From positions 15,605,110 to 15,669,109 of the forward strand of contig OY811972.1 in assembly GCA_963681505.1 (NCBI GenBank): DNA of 64,000 nt, in the 5' to 3' direction. Origin of the DNA: Eunapius fragilis (lineage: Eukaryota > Porifera > Demospongiae > Spongillida > Spongillidae). Below are positions 1 to 12,430 of the stretch, piece after piece; within the stretch, counting starts at the first letter, position 1, and each line of letters starts with the position of its first letter. Made by a program: the position numbers and the translations under genes. Below the pieces are notes generated by a model. It saw only the letters and a program-made list of their open reading frames with translations, did not search any database and was not told the DNA's origin.

Positions 1-3000
1 CTCCTGCAGGAGTCATACATCATGCCATACTTGACTCCTGCAGGAGTCTTGCATAGAGATACTTGACTCCTGCAGGAGTAATGCAAAGAGATACTTGACT
101 GCAGCAGGAGTCATACATAGTGATATACTTGACTCCGGCAGGAGTGGTACATGGAGATAGTTCACTCCTGCAGGTGTCATACACGGAGATACATGACTCC
201 TGCAGGAGTCATACATATTGACAAACTGGACTCCTGCAGGAGTCATGCATAGTGATACTTGACTCCTGCAGGAGTCATACATCATGACACACTTGACTCC
301 TGCAGGAGTCTTACATTGAGACACTTGACTCCAGCAGGAGTCATACATACTGACATACTTGACACCTGCAGGAGTCTTACATGGAGACAGTTCATACCTG
401 CAGATGTCATACATGGAGATACTTGACTCCTGCAGGAGTCATACATATTGACATACTTGACTCCTGCAGGAGTCATGCATGGAGATACATGACTCCTACA
501 GGAGTCAAACATATTGACATACTTCACTCCTGCAGGAGTAATGCAAAGAGATACATTGCTCCAGCAGGAGTCACACAGAGTGACATACTTGACTCCTGCA
601 GGAGTCATACATGGAGATAGTTCACTCCTGCAGGTGTCACACACAGAGATTCATGACTCCTGCAGGAGTCATACATATTAACAAACTTGACTCCTGCAGG
701 AGTCATGCATAGTGATGCTTGACTCCTGCAGGAGTCATACATCATGACATACTTGACTCCAGCATGCAGCAGGAGTCTTACATTGAGATACTTGACTCCT
801 GCAGGAGTCATACATACTGACATACTTGACTCCTGCAGGAGTCTTACACGGCGACAGTTCAGGCCTGCAGGTGTCATACATGGAGATACTTGACTCCTGC
901 AGGAGTCAGGCATATTGACAAACTTGACTCCTGCAGGAGTCATGCATGGAGATACTTGACTCCTGCAGGGGTCATATATACTGACATTCTTGAGTACTGC
1001 AAGAGTCATCCATTGAGATACTTGACTCCTGTAGGAGTCATACATACTGACGTACTTGACTCCTACAGGAGTCATACATACTGACATACTTGACTCCGGC
1101 AGGAGTCATGCATAGAGATACTTGACTTCTGCAGGAGTCATACATCATGATATACTTGACTCGTGCAGGAGTCATGCATTGAGATACTTGACTCCTGTAA
1201 GAGTCATACGTACTGACATTCTTGACTACTGCAGGAGTTATATATTGAGATACCTGACTCCTGCAGGAGTCATACATAATACTTGACTCCTGCAGGAGTC
1301 ATACATGTAGAGAGTTCATGCCGTCAGGTGTCACAGATGGAGATACTTGACTCCTGCAGGAGTCATACATCATGACATACTTGACTCCTGCAGGACTCAT
1401 AAATTGCGATACCTGACTCCTGCAGGAGTCATACATACTGACATACTTGACTCCTGCAGGAGTCATACATACTGACATACTTGACTCCTGCAGGAGTCAT
1501 ACATACTGACATACCTGACTCCTGCTGGAGTCATGCATAGAGATACTTGACTCCTGCAGGAGTCATGCAGAGAGATTCTTGACTTCTACAGGAATCTTAC
1601 ATCATAATATACTTGACTCTTGCAGGAGTCATACATTGAGATATTTGACTCCTGTAGGAGTCATACATGGAGATACTTGACTCCTGCAGTTATCTTGCAT
1701 ATTGACATACTTGACTCCTGCAGGAGTCATGCATACTGACATACGTGACTCCTGCAGGCGTCATACATCATGAGACACTTGACTCGTGCAGGAGTCATAC
1801 ATTGAGATACTTGACTCCTGCAGGAGTCATACGTACTGACATTCTAGACTACTGCAGGAGTTATACATTGAGATACTTGACTCCTGCAGGAGTCATACAT
1901 AATGACATAGTTGACTCCTACAGGAGTTATACATGGACATAGTTCACTCCTGCAGGTATCATTCACGGAGATACATGATTCCTGCAGGAGTCATCCATAC
2001 TGACATTCTTGACTCCTGCAGGAGTCAAGCATAGAGATACTTGACTCCTGCAGGAGTCATACATCATGACATACTTGACTCCTGCAGGAGTCATTCATTG
2101 AGATACTTGACTCCTGCAGGAGTCATACATACTGACATACTTGACTCCTGCAGGAGTAATACATGGAGACAGTTCATGCTTGCAGGTGTCATACATGGAG
2201 ATACTTGACTCCAGCAGGAGTCATACATAATGACATACTTGACTCCTGCAGGAGTCATACGTGGAGATTGTTCACTCCTGCAGGAGTCATGAATGGACAT
2301 ACTTGACTCCTGCAGGAGTCATACATAATGACATACTTGACTCCTTCAGGAGTCATGCAAAGAGATACTTGAATCCTACAGGAGTCATGCACAGAGATAC
2401 TTGACTCCTGCAGGAGTCATACATCATGATATACTTGACTCCTGCAGGAGTCATGCATTGAGATACTTGACTCCTGCAGGTATCATGCATTGAAATACTT
2501 AACTGCAACAGGAGTCATACATACTGACATACTTGACATCTGCAGGAGTCATACATCATGACATACTTGACTCCTGAAGGAGTCATACATTGAGATACTT
2601 GACTCCTGCAGGAGTCATACATTGAGATACTTGACTCCTGCAGGAGTCACACATTGAGATACTTGACTCCTGCAGGAGTCATACATGCTGACATACTTGA
2701 CTCCTGCAGGAGTCATACATTGAGATACTTGACTCCTGCAGGAGTCATACATGGAGATTGGTCACTCCTGCAGGAGTCATGCATGGAGATACTTGACCCC
2801 TGCAGGAGTCATGCATTGAGATACATGACTCCTGCGGGCGTCATGCATTGAGATACATGACTCCTGCGGTCGTCATACATACTGACACACTTGACTCCTG
2901 CAGGAGTCATAAATTGAGATGTTTGACTCCTACAGTAGTCATAAATGCTGACATACTTGATTCCTGCACGAGTTATACATATTGACATACTTGACTCCTG

Positions 3001-5060
3001 CGGGAGTCATACATACTGACATACCTGATTCCTGCAGGAGTAATACTTGGAGATAGTTCACTCCTGCAGGTGTCTTGCATGAAGATACTTGACTCCTGCA
3101 GGAGTCATTCATGACGATACTTGACTCCTGCATGAGTCATACATACTGACATTCTTGAGTACTGCAGGAGTCATACATTGAGATACTTGACTCCTGCAGG
3201 AGTCATACATACTGACATACTTGACTCTTGCAGGAGTCATACATACTGACATACTTGACTCCGGCAGGAGTCATGCATAAAGATACTTGACTACTGCAGG
3301 AGTCATTCAGAGAGATACTTGACTCCTGCAGGAGTCATACATCATGATATACTTGAATCGTGCAGGAGTCATGCATTGAGATACTTGACTCCTGCAGGAG
3401 TGATACATACTGACATTCTTGACTACAGCAGGAGTTATACATTGAGATACTTGACTCCTGCAGGAGTAATACAAAATGACATACTTGATCCTGCAGGAGT
3501 CATGCATGGAGAGAGTTCATGCCTGCAGGTGTCACAGATGGAGATACTTGACTGCTGCAGGAGTCATACATCATGATATACTTGACTCCTGCAGGAGTCA
3601 TAAATTGCGACACTTGACTCCTGCAGGAGTCATACATACTGACATACTTGACTCCTGCAGGAGTCATACATACTGACATACTTGACTCCTGCTGGAGTCA
3701 TGCATAGAGATACTTGACTCCTGCAGGAGTCATGCAGAGAGATACTTGACTTCTACAGGAGTCATACATCATGATATACTTGACTCTTGCAGGAGTCATA
3801 GATTGAGATACTTGACTTCTGCAGGAGTCATACATGGAGATACTTGACTCCTGCAGGCGTCTTACATATTGACATACTTCACTCCTGCAGGAGTCATGCA
3901 TAGAGATACTTGACTCCTGCAGGAGTCATACATCATGACATACTTGACTCCTGCAGGAGTCAAAAATTGAGATACTTGACTCCTGCAGGAGTCAAGTATC
4001 ATGACATAGTTGACTCCTGCGGGAGTGATAAATTGAGATACTTGACTCCCGCAGGAGTCATACATCAAGATATACTTGACTCCTGCAGGAGTCATACATT
4101 GAGATGCTTGTCTCCTGCAGGAGTCATACATTGAGAGACTTGACTCCTGCTGGAGTCATACATACTGATATATATGTCTTCTGCAGGAGTCTTACATGGA
4201 GACAGTTCATGCCTGCAGGTGTCATACATGGAGATACTTGACTCCTGCAGGAGTCATACATATTGACATACTTGACTCCTGCAGGAGTCATGCATCTAGA
4301 TACTCGACTCCTGCAGGAGTCATTTATAATGACATCCTTGACTCCTATAGGAGTCCAGAATGGAGATACTTGACTCCTGCAGAAGTCATACATCATGACA
4401 TACTTGACTCCTGCAGGAGTTATACATCATGACATACTTGACTCCTGCAGGAGTCATGCATTGAGATTCTTGACTCCAGCAGGAGTCATACATTGAGATA
4501 CTTGACTCCTGCAGGAGTCATGCATAGAGATACGTTACTCCAGCAGGAGTCATACATCATGACATACTTGACTCCTGCAGGAGTCATGTATCGAGAGGCT
4601 CGACTCCTGCAGGAGTCATGCATAATGACATACTTGACTCCTGCAGGAGTTATACATTGCGAAACTTGACTCCTGCAGGAGTCAAACATATTGACATACT
4701 TGACACTTGCAGGAGTCATACAAGAGATACTTGACGCCTGCAGGAGTCATACATCATGACATACTTGACTCCTGCTAGAGTCATGCATTGAGATACTTGA
4801 CTCCTGCAGGAGTCATTCATTGAGATACTTGACTCCTGCAGGAGTCATACATACAGACATACTTGACTCCTGCAGGAGTCATTTATTATGACATACCTAA
4901 CTTCTGATGGAGTCATACATTGAGATACTTGACCCCTGTAGGAGTCATTCATTGAGATGCATGACTCCTGCAGGTGTCATATATACTGACATACTTGACT
5001 CCTGCAAGAGTCATGCATAGAGATACATGTACTTGACTCCTGCAGGTGTCAAGGGTATTA
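1..5060 (+). repeat. 34-bp palindromic minisatellite, array A (forward orientation)
   Basis: Roughly 150 tandem units. Each has the 18-bp core TGACTCCTGCAGGAGTCA, which equals its own reverse complement, followed by a ~16-bp linker. Linkers come in recurring flavours such as ATACATACTGACATACT, ATACATCATGACATACT and ATGCATAGAGATACT. Units differ by scattered substitutions, so this is an old, not freshly homogenised, array. Stretches around 1080-1340 and 3240-3540 share the same order of variant linkers, which suggests a higher-order repeat of about 2.2 kb. The array is cut off by the window's left edge. The many open frames in it arise because the unit lacks stops in several frames; I do not consider them genes. 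Confidence 0.95.
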
Positions 5061-5290
5061 GGGTATAGCCGGCAGTGGGAGCAGTACCGGTGTCACGGAA
5101 TTGTTTATCCCCCTATAATTTCATCCCCCCGGATAGAAAAAAAAAAAAAAGGAATCCTCCTGGGCTGGATTATTCCGGGATTGATTATCGTACCTTGAAA
5201 TAGTTTCCCCCCCCCCCCTCCCCCCAATCCCAAACATATATTAAACATAACCACGTGAACAGTTATTGTATACATATACCACACACAAAG
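5061..5290. other. Spacer with poly-A and poly-C runs
   Basis: Single-copy-looking sequence between the minisatellite and the integrase fossil. It has a 14-A run near 5138, a C-rich run at about 5206-5226 and the phrase GGGGGGATGAAATT on the minus strand, which is loosely echoed in inverted orientation near 7318-7390. No gene is visible. Confidence 0.5.
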
Positions 5291-5399
5291 TACAGCAACT
5301 GTCAGATGGATGGTGAAGAATACAACGATATGGTTCGTTCCTTGAGAGCAAAGACGATAAGCACCGAACTTGGCTTCGGAGAGTAGAAGAATCTAAAGA

Positions 5400-6310
5400 T
5401 AAGGAGGCAAAAAGGGCATATCGCAAGAAATGTGAAGACTTTGCCACTCATGACGGTCTTCTGTTTAAGACGAACAGGCGGAAGAAGCATGAGACTGGAG
5501 CGTTGTCGTCTATGCGAGCTGAGGATCAAAAGCAGGTACCGAGTGATTAAAATGGATGAAAAGATGCGCCTGCATAAGAGCGTCCACAAAGATCCCGCAG
5601 GGGGTCACTTTGGTGTTCATAAAATGTAGGCACCGCTGCTATAGCTCTTTTGATTTGATCATATATTATATCTAATGTTTCCTCTGACTGCGTGTACATG
5701 GATTCTTATTAATGGCAAGTGAAGGTAGCTGAGCGGTATGGATGTAATATTGCAGCACTTGCCTTGTTTGTCAAAAACGAAACAAAATGCGCAAGAAGAT
5801 AGCAAATCTCCATCCAGTAACCAAGCATTTGCTCAATGGGGAATGGACCTTGTGGGTCCATTATCAGGTGTCAATGTTGTCTGTTATCTGATGGTAATGA
5901 CAGAGTATCTGATAAAATGGGCAGAGGTATATATACTATACCTAATAAAGAAGCAATTATAGTGTTTATAGGTGACTTAAAAAGTTAATAGGAAGGTTTG
6001 GGGTACCAGTAAACATAATTTCAGACCAGGGACGAGAGTTTTGTAATGAGCTCAATGATAGAACCTGCAGTACCTCACGACACATCTGCATGTACTGCAT
6101 ACCATCCAAAGTAACGGCCGTACAGAGAGATTTAATCAAACGATTTGTGCTTGTTTAAGTAAGCTCTCTGATGGTGGAAAGCTGAATTGGGAGGACGATT
6201 TGGATCTTATATCGCTTGGTTATCGCTCATCCATGCGATCATCTTTGCTGTATTCCCCATTTGAACTTGTTTATGGTGTGAAAGCAATGCTACGTATATT
6301 GAACTAGATC
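5400..6310 (+). mobile_element. Fossil Ty3/Gypsy-type pol: integrase region
   Basis: The zinc-binding part of a retroelement integrase is recognisable near 5578-5626 (residues HKDPAGGHFGVHKM). The catalytic-core start is at 5835-5920 (WGMDLVGPL, then a VMTEY.IKWAE motif), and its later part is near 6090-6300 (YHPKSNGRTERFNQT, then a SPFELVYG motif). The order and wording of these motifs are those of Ty3/Gypsy integrases. The copy is clearly broken, with several interruptions, and no long terminal repeats were recognised around it. It looks old. Confidence 0.8.
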
Positions 6311-7040
6311 TGACAACACATACGTTTCAATAAGATGAAGATGTCAATCATATATAAGGAAATGTTAACTCGTGGCTAGCCGCTGTGCAGTTGCTAGAAT
6401 GGTAATAATAAATTTCCAAATAGTTTGTCATTAACATGTTCATGTCTCCATACAGTTCAATGTCATCAGTCCACATCAATGCCAAAGCTGTACAGTCAAT
6501 TTTATACCTGTGCTCCGCAGAAGTCCTGCCTGTTGTGAAAACTACAGTAGACAAGGTACCCCTGTACACATGTACAAGGTGGGTCAGTTTACAAAGAATG
6601 AGGTTTTCATAACCAATGGTGAAGGAGTGCAGGGTTGGTATTATAGTCTTCAGTGCATGAGAAGTATAACATCTTCATGTATAGTTGATATACACACAAT
6701 GAATTAAGGACTTATTGCCACGCTTCAAGTCACCGATTTCTGAAGTGAGCCCAATTCATCCTCTACCCTATAGTAGCAAAGAAATTAAGGTTTTGGAAAA
6801 AGCCCATGCATTCTTTGGAAAAAGTCAATTCAGGCATTTGTTGACAGGTAACATGGTTTAATGAGTATGATGAACTATAGATGTGCATTCAGGGATCAAC
6901 ACATATCATTTGCCACTTTACTTGAGACATGTCACAAAAATGAGGTCAGCCACAAATGTTTGTAAAAACCATTTGTCATGAGTTATCTCCTGCAGTAACA
7001 TCTGAGGTCGATTTGTCAGAAAATCATCAATAATTCAAGC
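6311..7040. other. Gene-less stretch
   Basis: AT-rich sequence with only short spurious open frames; I see no recognisable gene or repeat. Confidence 0.5.
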
Positions 7041-7108
7041 TTATTCAATGTTTACAAACACGAGCACACACTACTCCGCACGCATACACCGCCGGCACGC
7101 GTACGCGC

Positions 7109-7300
<192 letters not shown>

Positions 7301-7439
7301 TTAAATTGCATGGTTTTTGGGGGGTGCATGGGTGGGGGGAGACAAATTATTCCGAGGGAGGATAAACTATTCCGGAATAGATTACCCGGAGGATCAATTG
7401 TTCGGGATAACCTATATCGTGACAACCGGATTAAGTCAG

Positions 7440-7690
7440 TCACAGGAAAAAAATGCACCAAATCCATTAATGATTTTACATATGATTTCACTCGTGATTC
7501 CTGGAATCAATAAATGATTTGTTCGTTGTGAAATCAAGCAATGATTTATCATTTGATTCTAAATCAAGCACGTGATTCAGCTCAACTGGTAAATCACGCG
7601 CTCGATTTGCGATTTGATTTAGGCCTACTGGAAAATCACACACTTGATTCCAAGTACTCCATGATCTTGCCACTAGTAAGTCAACAATTA
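7440..7690. repeat. Cluster of AATCA / TGATT motifs
   Basis: About 250 bases in which AAATCA and its complement TGATTT recur every 10-20 bases, often as facing pairs (for example near 7455-7490, 7530-7580 and 7590-7660). The block lies just past the 3' end of the EnSpm-type transposase. EnSpm/CACTA elements are known to carry short subterminal repeats bound by their proteins, so this may be that element's subterminal region; this is inference. A similar block is at 51290-51610. Confidence 0.6.
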
Positions 7691-7779
7691 CATATACATG
7701 TACACATGATGCAGCATAACAAAATCATAAGTTATCACACATCTATGTAATGCAATGTTCCGGTACAGATACAATTCAG

Positions 7780-9081
7780 CTATCTCGGAAGCTCAATAAC
7801 ATAATAGGATGAACTGCTTTTTCCAGCAGGTGCAAGTGCACAACGATTAACAAATCTTCTTGGGCTTATTACTCTGTCTTGCTCATAAAATGCATTGTTA
7901 ACCATGTGAAGTCCAGTTTTTTTTTCTATTGCAGGTGTCTTAAAACACATCCATGTAACATATGCCAGTAAATTTTCATGCACTTCAGTTTTTGTTCCAT
8001 CAGTTGTAGTGTGAAGTGTAAATGTAATATACAATTTGAAAAAGAATTTTACAATTCCAAAATAGGGCTGAAGTTCATTTGTATCCTTCAATACAAAATA
8101 GGCTTTCACTACAGAGCCCCTGTCTGTAGAGTTGAAATCAGAGGAGTAATTTTGTCCATTTACTGTACAACGGCCAAATTTGTCAATTCTGGGGTTTATA
8201 TAAACATTGAAGTCCTCATCATACACTTTGTTGCAATACTCCACAAGCTGCCGATGAAGCTGGTCATCCACCTTCACATGGCTTTTACTTGGGTGATGGA
8301 ATTCTACTGGCCAATCATCAGCTTCACCTCTGTCAATTTTGCAATGCAATTCAAAATAGTCTATGTCTTCTGAATTGTATAAAGATCTGTAAGGATATGC
8401 TGAAAAAGTATCAATTTCCACATCTGCTGATACCACTGCTTTCAGTGCATCAGGTGTCTCAGCCATTACATCTGGTAACTCACAGTCAATTGAACAAAGC
8501 TGCTTCAGCATTGTGGCCATTAATTGTGATTCAATATTTTTTCTATTATTGGGAATGTCACTAAAATAGCCATTCATACGCTCATAGGCATAGCACCAAT
8601 AGCCATGTGGTGGCCCATAATCGGTAATGACATCACATATATGAAGGGCCATGTGGTAATTGATAGATGCACTCCATTTCCCATAGGCTGCAGTAAATGC
8701 TTTGTGATGATCTTGCACCATTCTATACAAGTTCACTATATCCTCTTCATTTAGAGTTGGTTTGCTTATGCACACTACTATCTCACACAGCAGACACAGG
8801 GACTTAAATGATTTATCTGATAACAAACCAACAAAACATGGCTTTGCATAAACACATGCAAAATTTTTCCATTGTTGGGCTGTTAAGCCTGCAAGTCCAT
8901 CTGTACTTTTTATGCCTGTTGGCAATCTGCCAAGGTCATATGGCATCCGAATACCTTTTAGGCGTCTATTAAATTCAGCAAGCTTGTCATCAAGTAAGCT
9001 TTTAAGGCATAACTTAACTTCATTCTGAACCATTCCGAGATAAAATGTGTGCATAGGATCTGTTATTAGCATTCTAACCAT
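7780..9081 (-). CDS. EnSpm/CACTA-type transposase, C-terminal part
   Basis: An uninterrupted 433-codon frame. Near its start it has DPMHTFYLG, the 'DPMHN.xLG' signature seen in Tnp2-type transposases. At about residues 50-75 comes GRLPTGIKS..GLAGLTAQQWKNF, matching the 'DIGR.P..I.....FTA.QWKNW' block. At about residues 160-190 is GPPHGYWCYAYERMNGYF..IPNNRKNIESQLM, matching the conserved 'FERYNG.LG....N...IE.Q.M' block of the family. Complete family members are roughly twice as long; the upstream half is absent because the frame runs straight into the 34-bp minisatellite at 9083. The first ATG is therefore probably not the natural start, or the upstream coding exon lies elsewhere. The frame is intact over 1.3 kb, so this copy is not very old. 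It is element-encoded and would bind element ends and catalyse cut-and-paste transposition if complete. Confidence 0.8.
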   Translation of the reverse strand: MVRMLITDPMHTFYLGMVQNEVKLCLKSLLDDKLAEFNRRLKGIRMPYDLGRLPTGIKSTDGLAGLTAQQWKNFACVYAKPCFVGLLSDKSFKSLCLLCEIVVCISKPTLNEEDIVNLYRMVQDHHKAFTAAYGKWSASINYHMALHICDVITDYGPPHGYWCYAYERMNGYFSDIPNNRKNIESQLMATMLKQLCSIDCELPDVMAETPDALKAVVSADVEIDTFSAYPYRSLYNSEDIDYFELHCKIDRGEADDWPVEFHHPSKSHVKVDDQLHRQLVEYCNKVYDEDFNVYINPRIDKFGRCTVNGQNYSSDFNSTDRGSVVKAYFVLKDTNELQPYFGIVKFFFKLYITFTLHTTTDGTKTEVHENLLAYVTWMCFKTPAIEKKTGLHMVNNAFYEQDRVISPRRFVNRCALAPAGKSSSSYYVIELPR

Positions 9082-9082
9082 T

Positions 9083-9469
9083 CATGATATATTTGACTCC
9101 TGCAGGAGTCATGCATTGAGATACTTGACTCCTGCATGAGTCATACATACTGACATACTTGACTCCTGCAGGAGTCATACATGGAGATTGTTCACTCCTG
9201 CAGGAGTCATTTATGGAGATACTTGACTGCTGCAGGAGTCATACATATGGACATACTTGACTCTTGCAGGAGTCATGCATAGAGAGTCATGACTCCTGCA
9301 TACATCATGACACATTTGACTCCTGCAGGAGTCATGCATGGAGATACTTGACTCCTGCAGGAGTCATACATAATGACATACGTGACTCCTGCAGGAGTAA
9401 TGCATAGAGATACTTGACTCAAGCAGGAGTCATGCATAGAGATACTATGACTCCTGCAGGAATCAAGAA
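9083..9469 (+). repeat. 34-bp palindromic minisatellite, array B (same orientation as array A)
   Basis: About 11 units with linkers in the same sense as 1-5060 (ATGCATAGAGATACTT, ATACATAATGACATAC). The array starts abruptly next to the EnSpm frame and ends where the linker orientation flips. Confidence 0.9.
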
Positions 9470-11995
9470 TCTCAATTTATGACTCCTGCAGGAGTGAAGT
9501 ATCTCTATGCATTACTCCTGCAGGAGTCACGTATGTCATTATGTATGACTCCTGCAGGAGTCAAGTATCTCCATGCATGACTCCTGCAGGAGTCAAATAT
9601 GTCATGATGCATGCAAGAGTCAAGTATCTCTATTCGTGACTCCTGCAGGAGTCAAGTATGTCAATGTGTGTGACTCCTCCAGGAGTCAAGTATGTCAGTA
9701 AGTATGACTCCTGGGCGAGTCAAGCACCTCAATGTATGGCTCCTGCTGGAGTCAAGTATGGCAGTATGTATGACTCCTGCAGGAGTCATGTATCTCAATG
9801 CATGACTCCTGTAGGGGTCAAGTATATCAATGTATGACTCCTGCAGGAGTCAAGTATCTCTATGCATTACTCCTGCAGGAGTCAAATATGTCATTATGTA
9901 TGACTCCTGCAGGAGTCAAGTATCTCCATGCATGACTCCAGCAGGAGTCAAATATGTCATGATGTATCACTCATGCAGGAGTCAAGTATCTCTATGCATG
10001 ACTCCTGCAGGAGTCAAGTATGTCTATGTGTGTGACTCCTCCATGCGTCAAGTATGTCAGTATAAATGACTCCAGCAGGAGTCAAGCATCTCAATGTATG
10101 ACTCCTGCTGGAGTCAAGTATGTCAGTATGTATGACTCCTGCAGGAGTCATGTATCTCAATGCATGACTCCTGCAGGGGTCAAGTATCTCAATGTATGAC
10201 TCCTGCAGGAGTCAAGTATGTCATGATGTATGACTCCTGCAGGTTTCAAGTATCTCTATGCATGACTCCTGCAGGAGTCAAGTATATCAATTATGACTCC
10301 TGCAGGAGTCAAGTATGTTAATGTTAGTATGTATGACTTCTACAGGAGTCAAGTATCACTGTTTATGACTCCGGCAGGTGTCAAGAATCACTGTTTATGA
10401 CTCCTACAGGTGTCAAGTATCTCAACATGAATGACTCCTGCAGGTGTCAAGTATCTGTATGTATAACTCCCGCATGAGTCAAGTATCCCATGAATGATTC
10501 CTGCAGGAGTGAACTATCTGCATGTATGACTGCTGTAGGAGTCAAGTATGTTAGTATGTATGACTCCTGCAGGAGTTGAGTATCTATATGCATGACTCCT
10601 GCATGAGACAAGAGTCTCCATGTATGACTTCTGTAGGAGTCAAGTATCTCAATGTATGACTCCTGCGGGAGTCAAGTATGTCAGTATGTATGACTCCTGC
10701 AGGAGTCAAGTTTGTCAGTATGGATGACTCCTGCAGGAGTCAAGTATCTAAATGCATGACTCCTGCAGGAGTCAAGTTTCTTAATGCAGAACTCAAGTAT
10801 GTCATGATGTATGACTCCTGCAGGAGTCAAATATCTCTATTTATGACTCCTACAGGAGTCAAGCATCTAAATGTATGTCTTTTGCAGTAGGCAAGTACTT
10901 CTATGTATGAATCTGGCAGGAGTCATGTATCTCTATGTATGACTCCTGCAGGAGTCAAGTATTTCTATCAATGACTCCTGCTGGAGTTATCTCTTTGTAT
11001 GATCCTGAAGGAGTCAAGTACCTCTTTGTATGTATGACTGCTGCAGGAGTCATGTATTTCTATCCATGAGTCCTGTCGTAGTCAGGTATCTCTATATGTT
11101 TGAATCCTGCAGGAGTCAAGTAGCTCTATGTATGACTCGTACAGTAGTCAAGTATCTCTGTATGCATGACTCCTGCAGGAGTCAGGTATCTGGATGAATG
11201 ACTCCCGCAGGAGTCAAGCATCACTATGTATGTCTCCTGCAGGACTCAAGTCTTTCCATGCATGTCTCCTGCAGGAGTCAAGTCTTTCTATGGATGACTC
11301 CTGCAGGAGTCAAGTATTTTTTATATATGACTCCTGCAGGAGTCGAGTATCTCTATGCATGACTCCTGCAGGATACAAGTATCTCTCCTGCAGGTGTCAA
11401 GTATCTCTTTGTATGACTGCTGCGGGAGTCCAATTTCTCTATTCATGACTCCTACAGGAGTCATGCATCTCAATGTATGTCTTTTGCAGGAGGCAAGTAC
11501 TTGTATGTATGACTCCTGCAGGAGTCCAGTATCTCTATGCATGACTCCGGCAGGAGTCAAGTATCTCTATGCATGACTCCTGCAAGAGTGAATTGTCTCT
11601 TTGTAGGACTCTTACAGGAGTCAAGTATCTATTTGTATGACTCCTGAAGGAGTCAAGTACCTCTTTGTATGTATGACTCCTGCAGATCAAGTATTTATAT
11701 CTGAGTCCTGTAGGAGTCAGGTATCTCCCTGTGTATGAATCCTGCAGGACTCATGTATATCTATATGTATGAATCCTGCAGAAGCCAAGTATCTCTATGT
11801 ATGACTCCTACAGGAGTCAAGTATCTCTGTATGTATGACTCCTTCAGGAGTCAAGTATTTCTAACTATGACTCCTGCAGTAGTCTAGTATCTCTATGAAT
11901 GACTCCCGCAAGTGTCTAGCATCACTTTGTATGTCTTCAAGTCTCTCTATGCATGTCTCCTACAGGAGTCAAGTATCTCTAAGCATGACTCATGT
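9470..11995 (-). repeat. 34-bp palindromic minisatellite, array C (inverted orientation)
   Basis: About 74 units in which the linkers read as the reverse complement of those in arrays A and B (for example AAGTATCTCTATGCATGACTCC). The palindromic core is unchanged, so only the linkers reveal the flip, near 9455-9480. Units decay toward 12000, with more mismatches and length changes after about 10900. Confidence 0.93.
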
Positions 11996-11999
11996 ATGT

Positions 12000-12430
12000 G
12001 TAGATGGGGAGGCACTTATCGGAGAAAGAGGACACCTCACTGGTATCTCTCATGCATGCAGTATGTTATTGCACTAGGTTGCTTTATTGAACCCTTGATA
12101 GTAAGATAGTCATTTTTGCCCATTGAGATGTATGAGTGGGAACCATTATTCTAATCGCATCGTAAATTCATACTAATGTATCTGTAGATGAGGAGGCACT
12201 AGTTAGAGAAACAGGACACCTTACTGGTATCTCTCATGCATACAGTATTTACACCATGTACTCCATTAGGTTGCTTTATTAACACCGTGATCGTAAGATA
12301 GTCAATTTTTCACATGGAGATGTATAGGCGGGAACCATCTTTCTAATCGCATCTTACATCCATACTGATGTATCTGTAGATGAGGAGGCACTAATTAGAG
12401 AAAGAGGACATCTTACTGGTATCTCTCATG
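12000..12430 (+). repeat. Two diverged copies of the ~185-bp satellite
   Basis: Diagnostic phrases recur at 192-base spacing: GAGGCACT..TTAGAGAAA.AGGACACCTTACTGGTATCTCTCATGC, then GTAAGATAGTCA, then GAGATGTATGAGTGGGAACC (about 12125 and 12317). These match the large array at 41593-44735, although the copies here are clearly diverged. They lie directly between minisatellite array C and the aminopeptidase duplicate. Confidence 0.85.

Noticed and set aside
13-5000. Open frames with MYDSCRSQVS / MTPAGVKYV themes
   Set aside because: The 34-bp unit is not a multiple of three and reads through in several frames; these are repeat artefacts.
1-5060. CRISPR-like look: short palindromic repeats with regular spacing
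   Set aside because: Spacers are only ~16 bp and fall into a few recurring types rather than being unique; the window is eukaryotic and has no cas genes.
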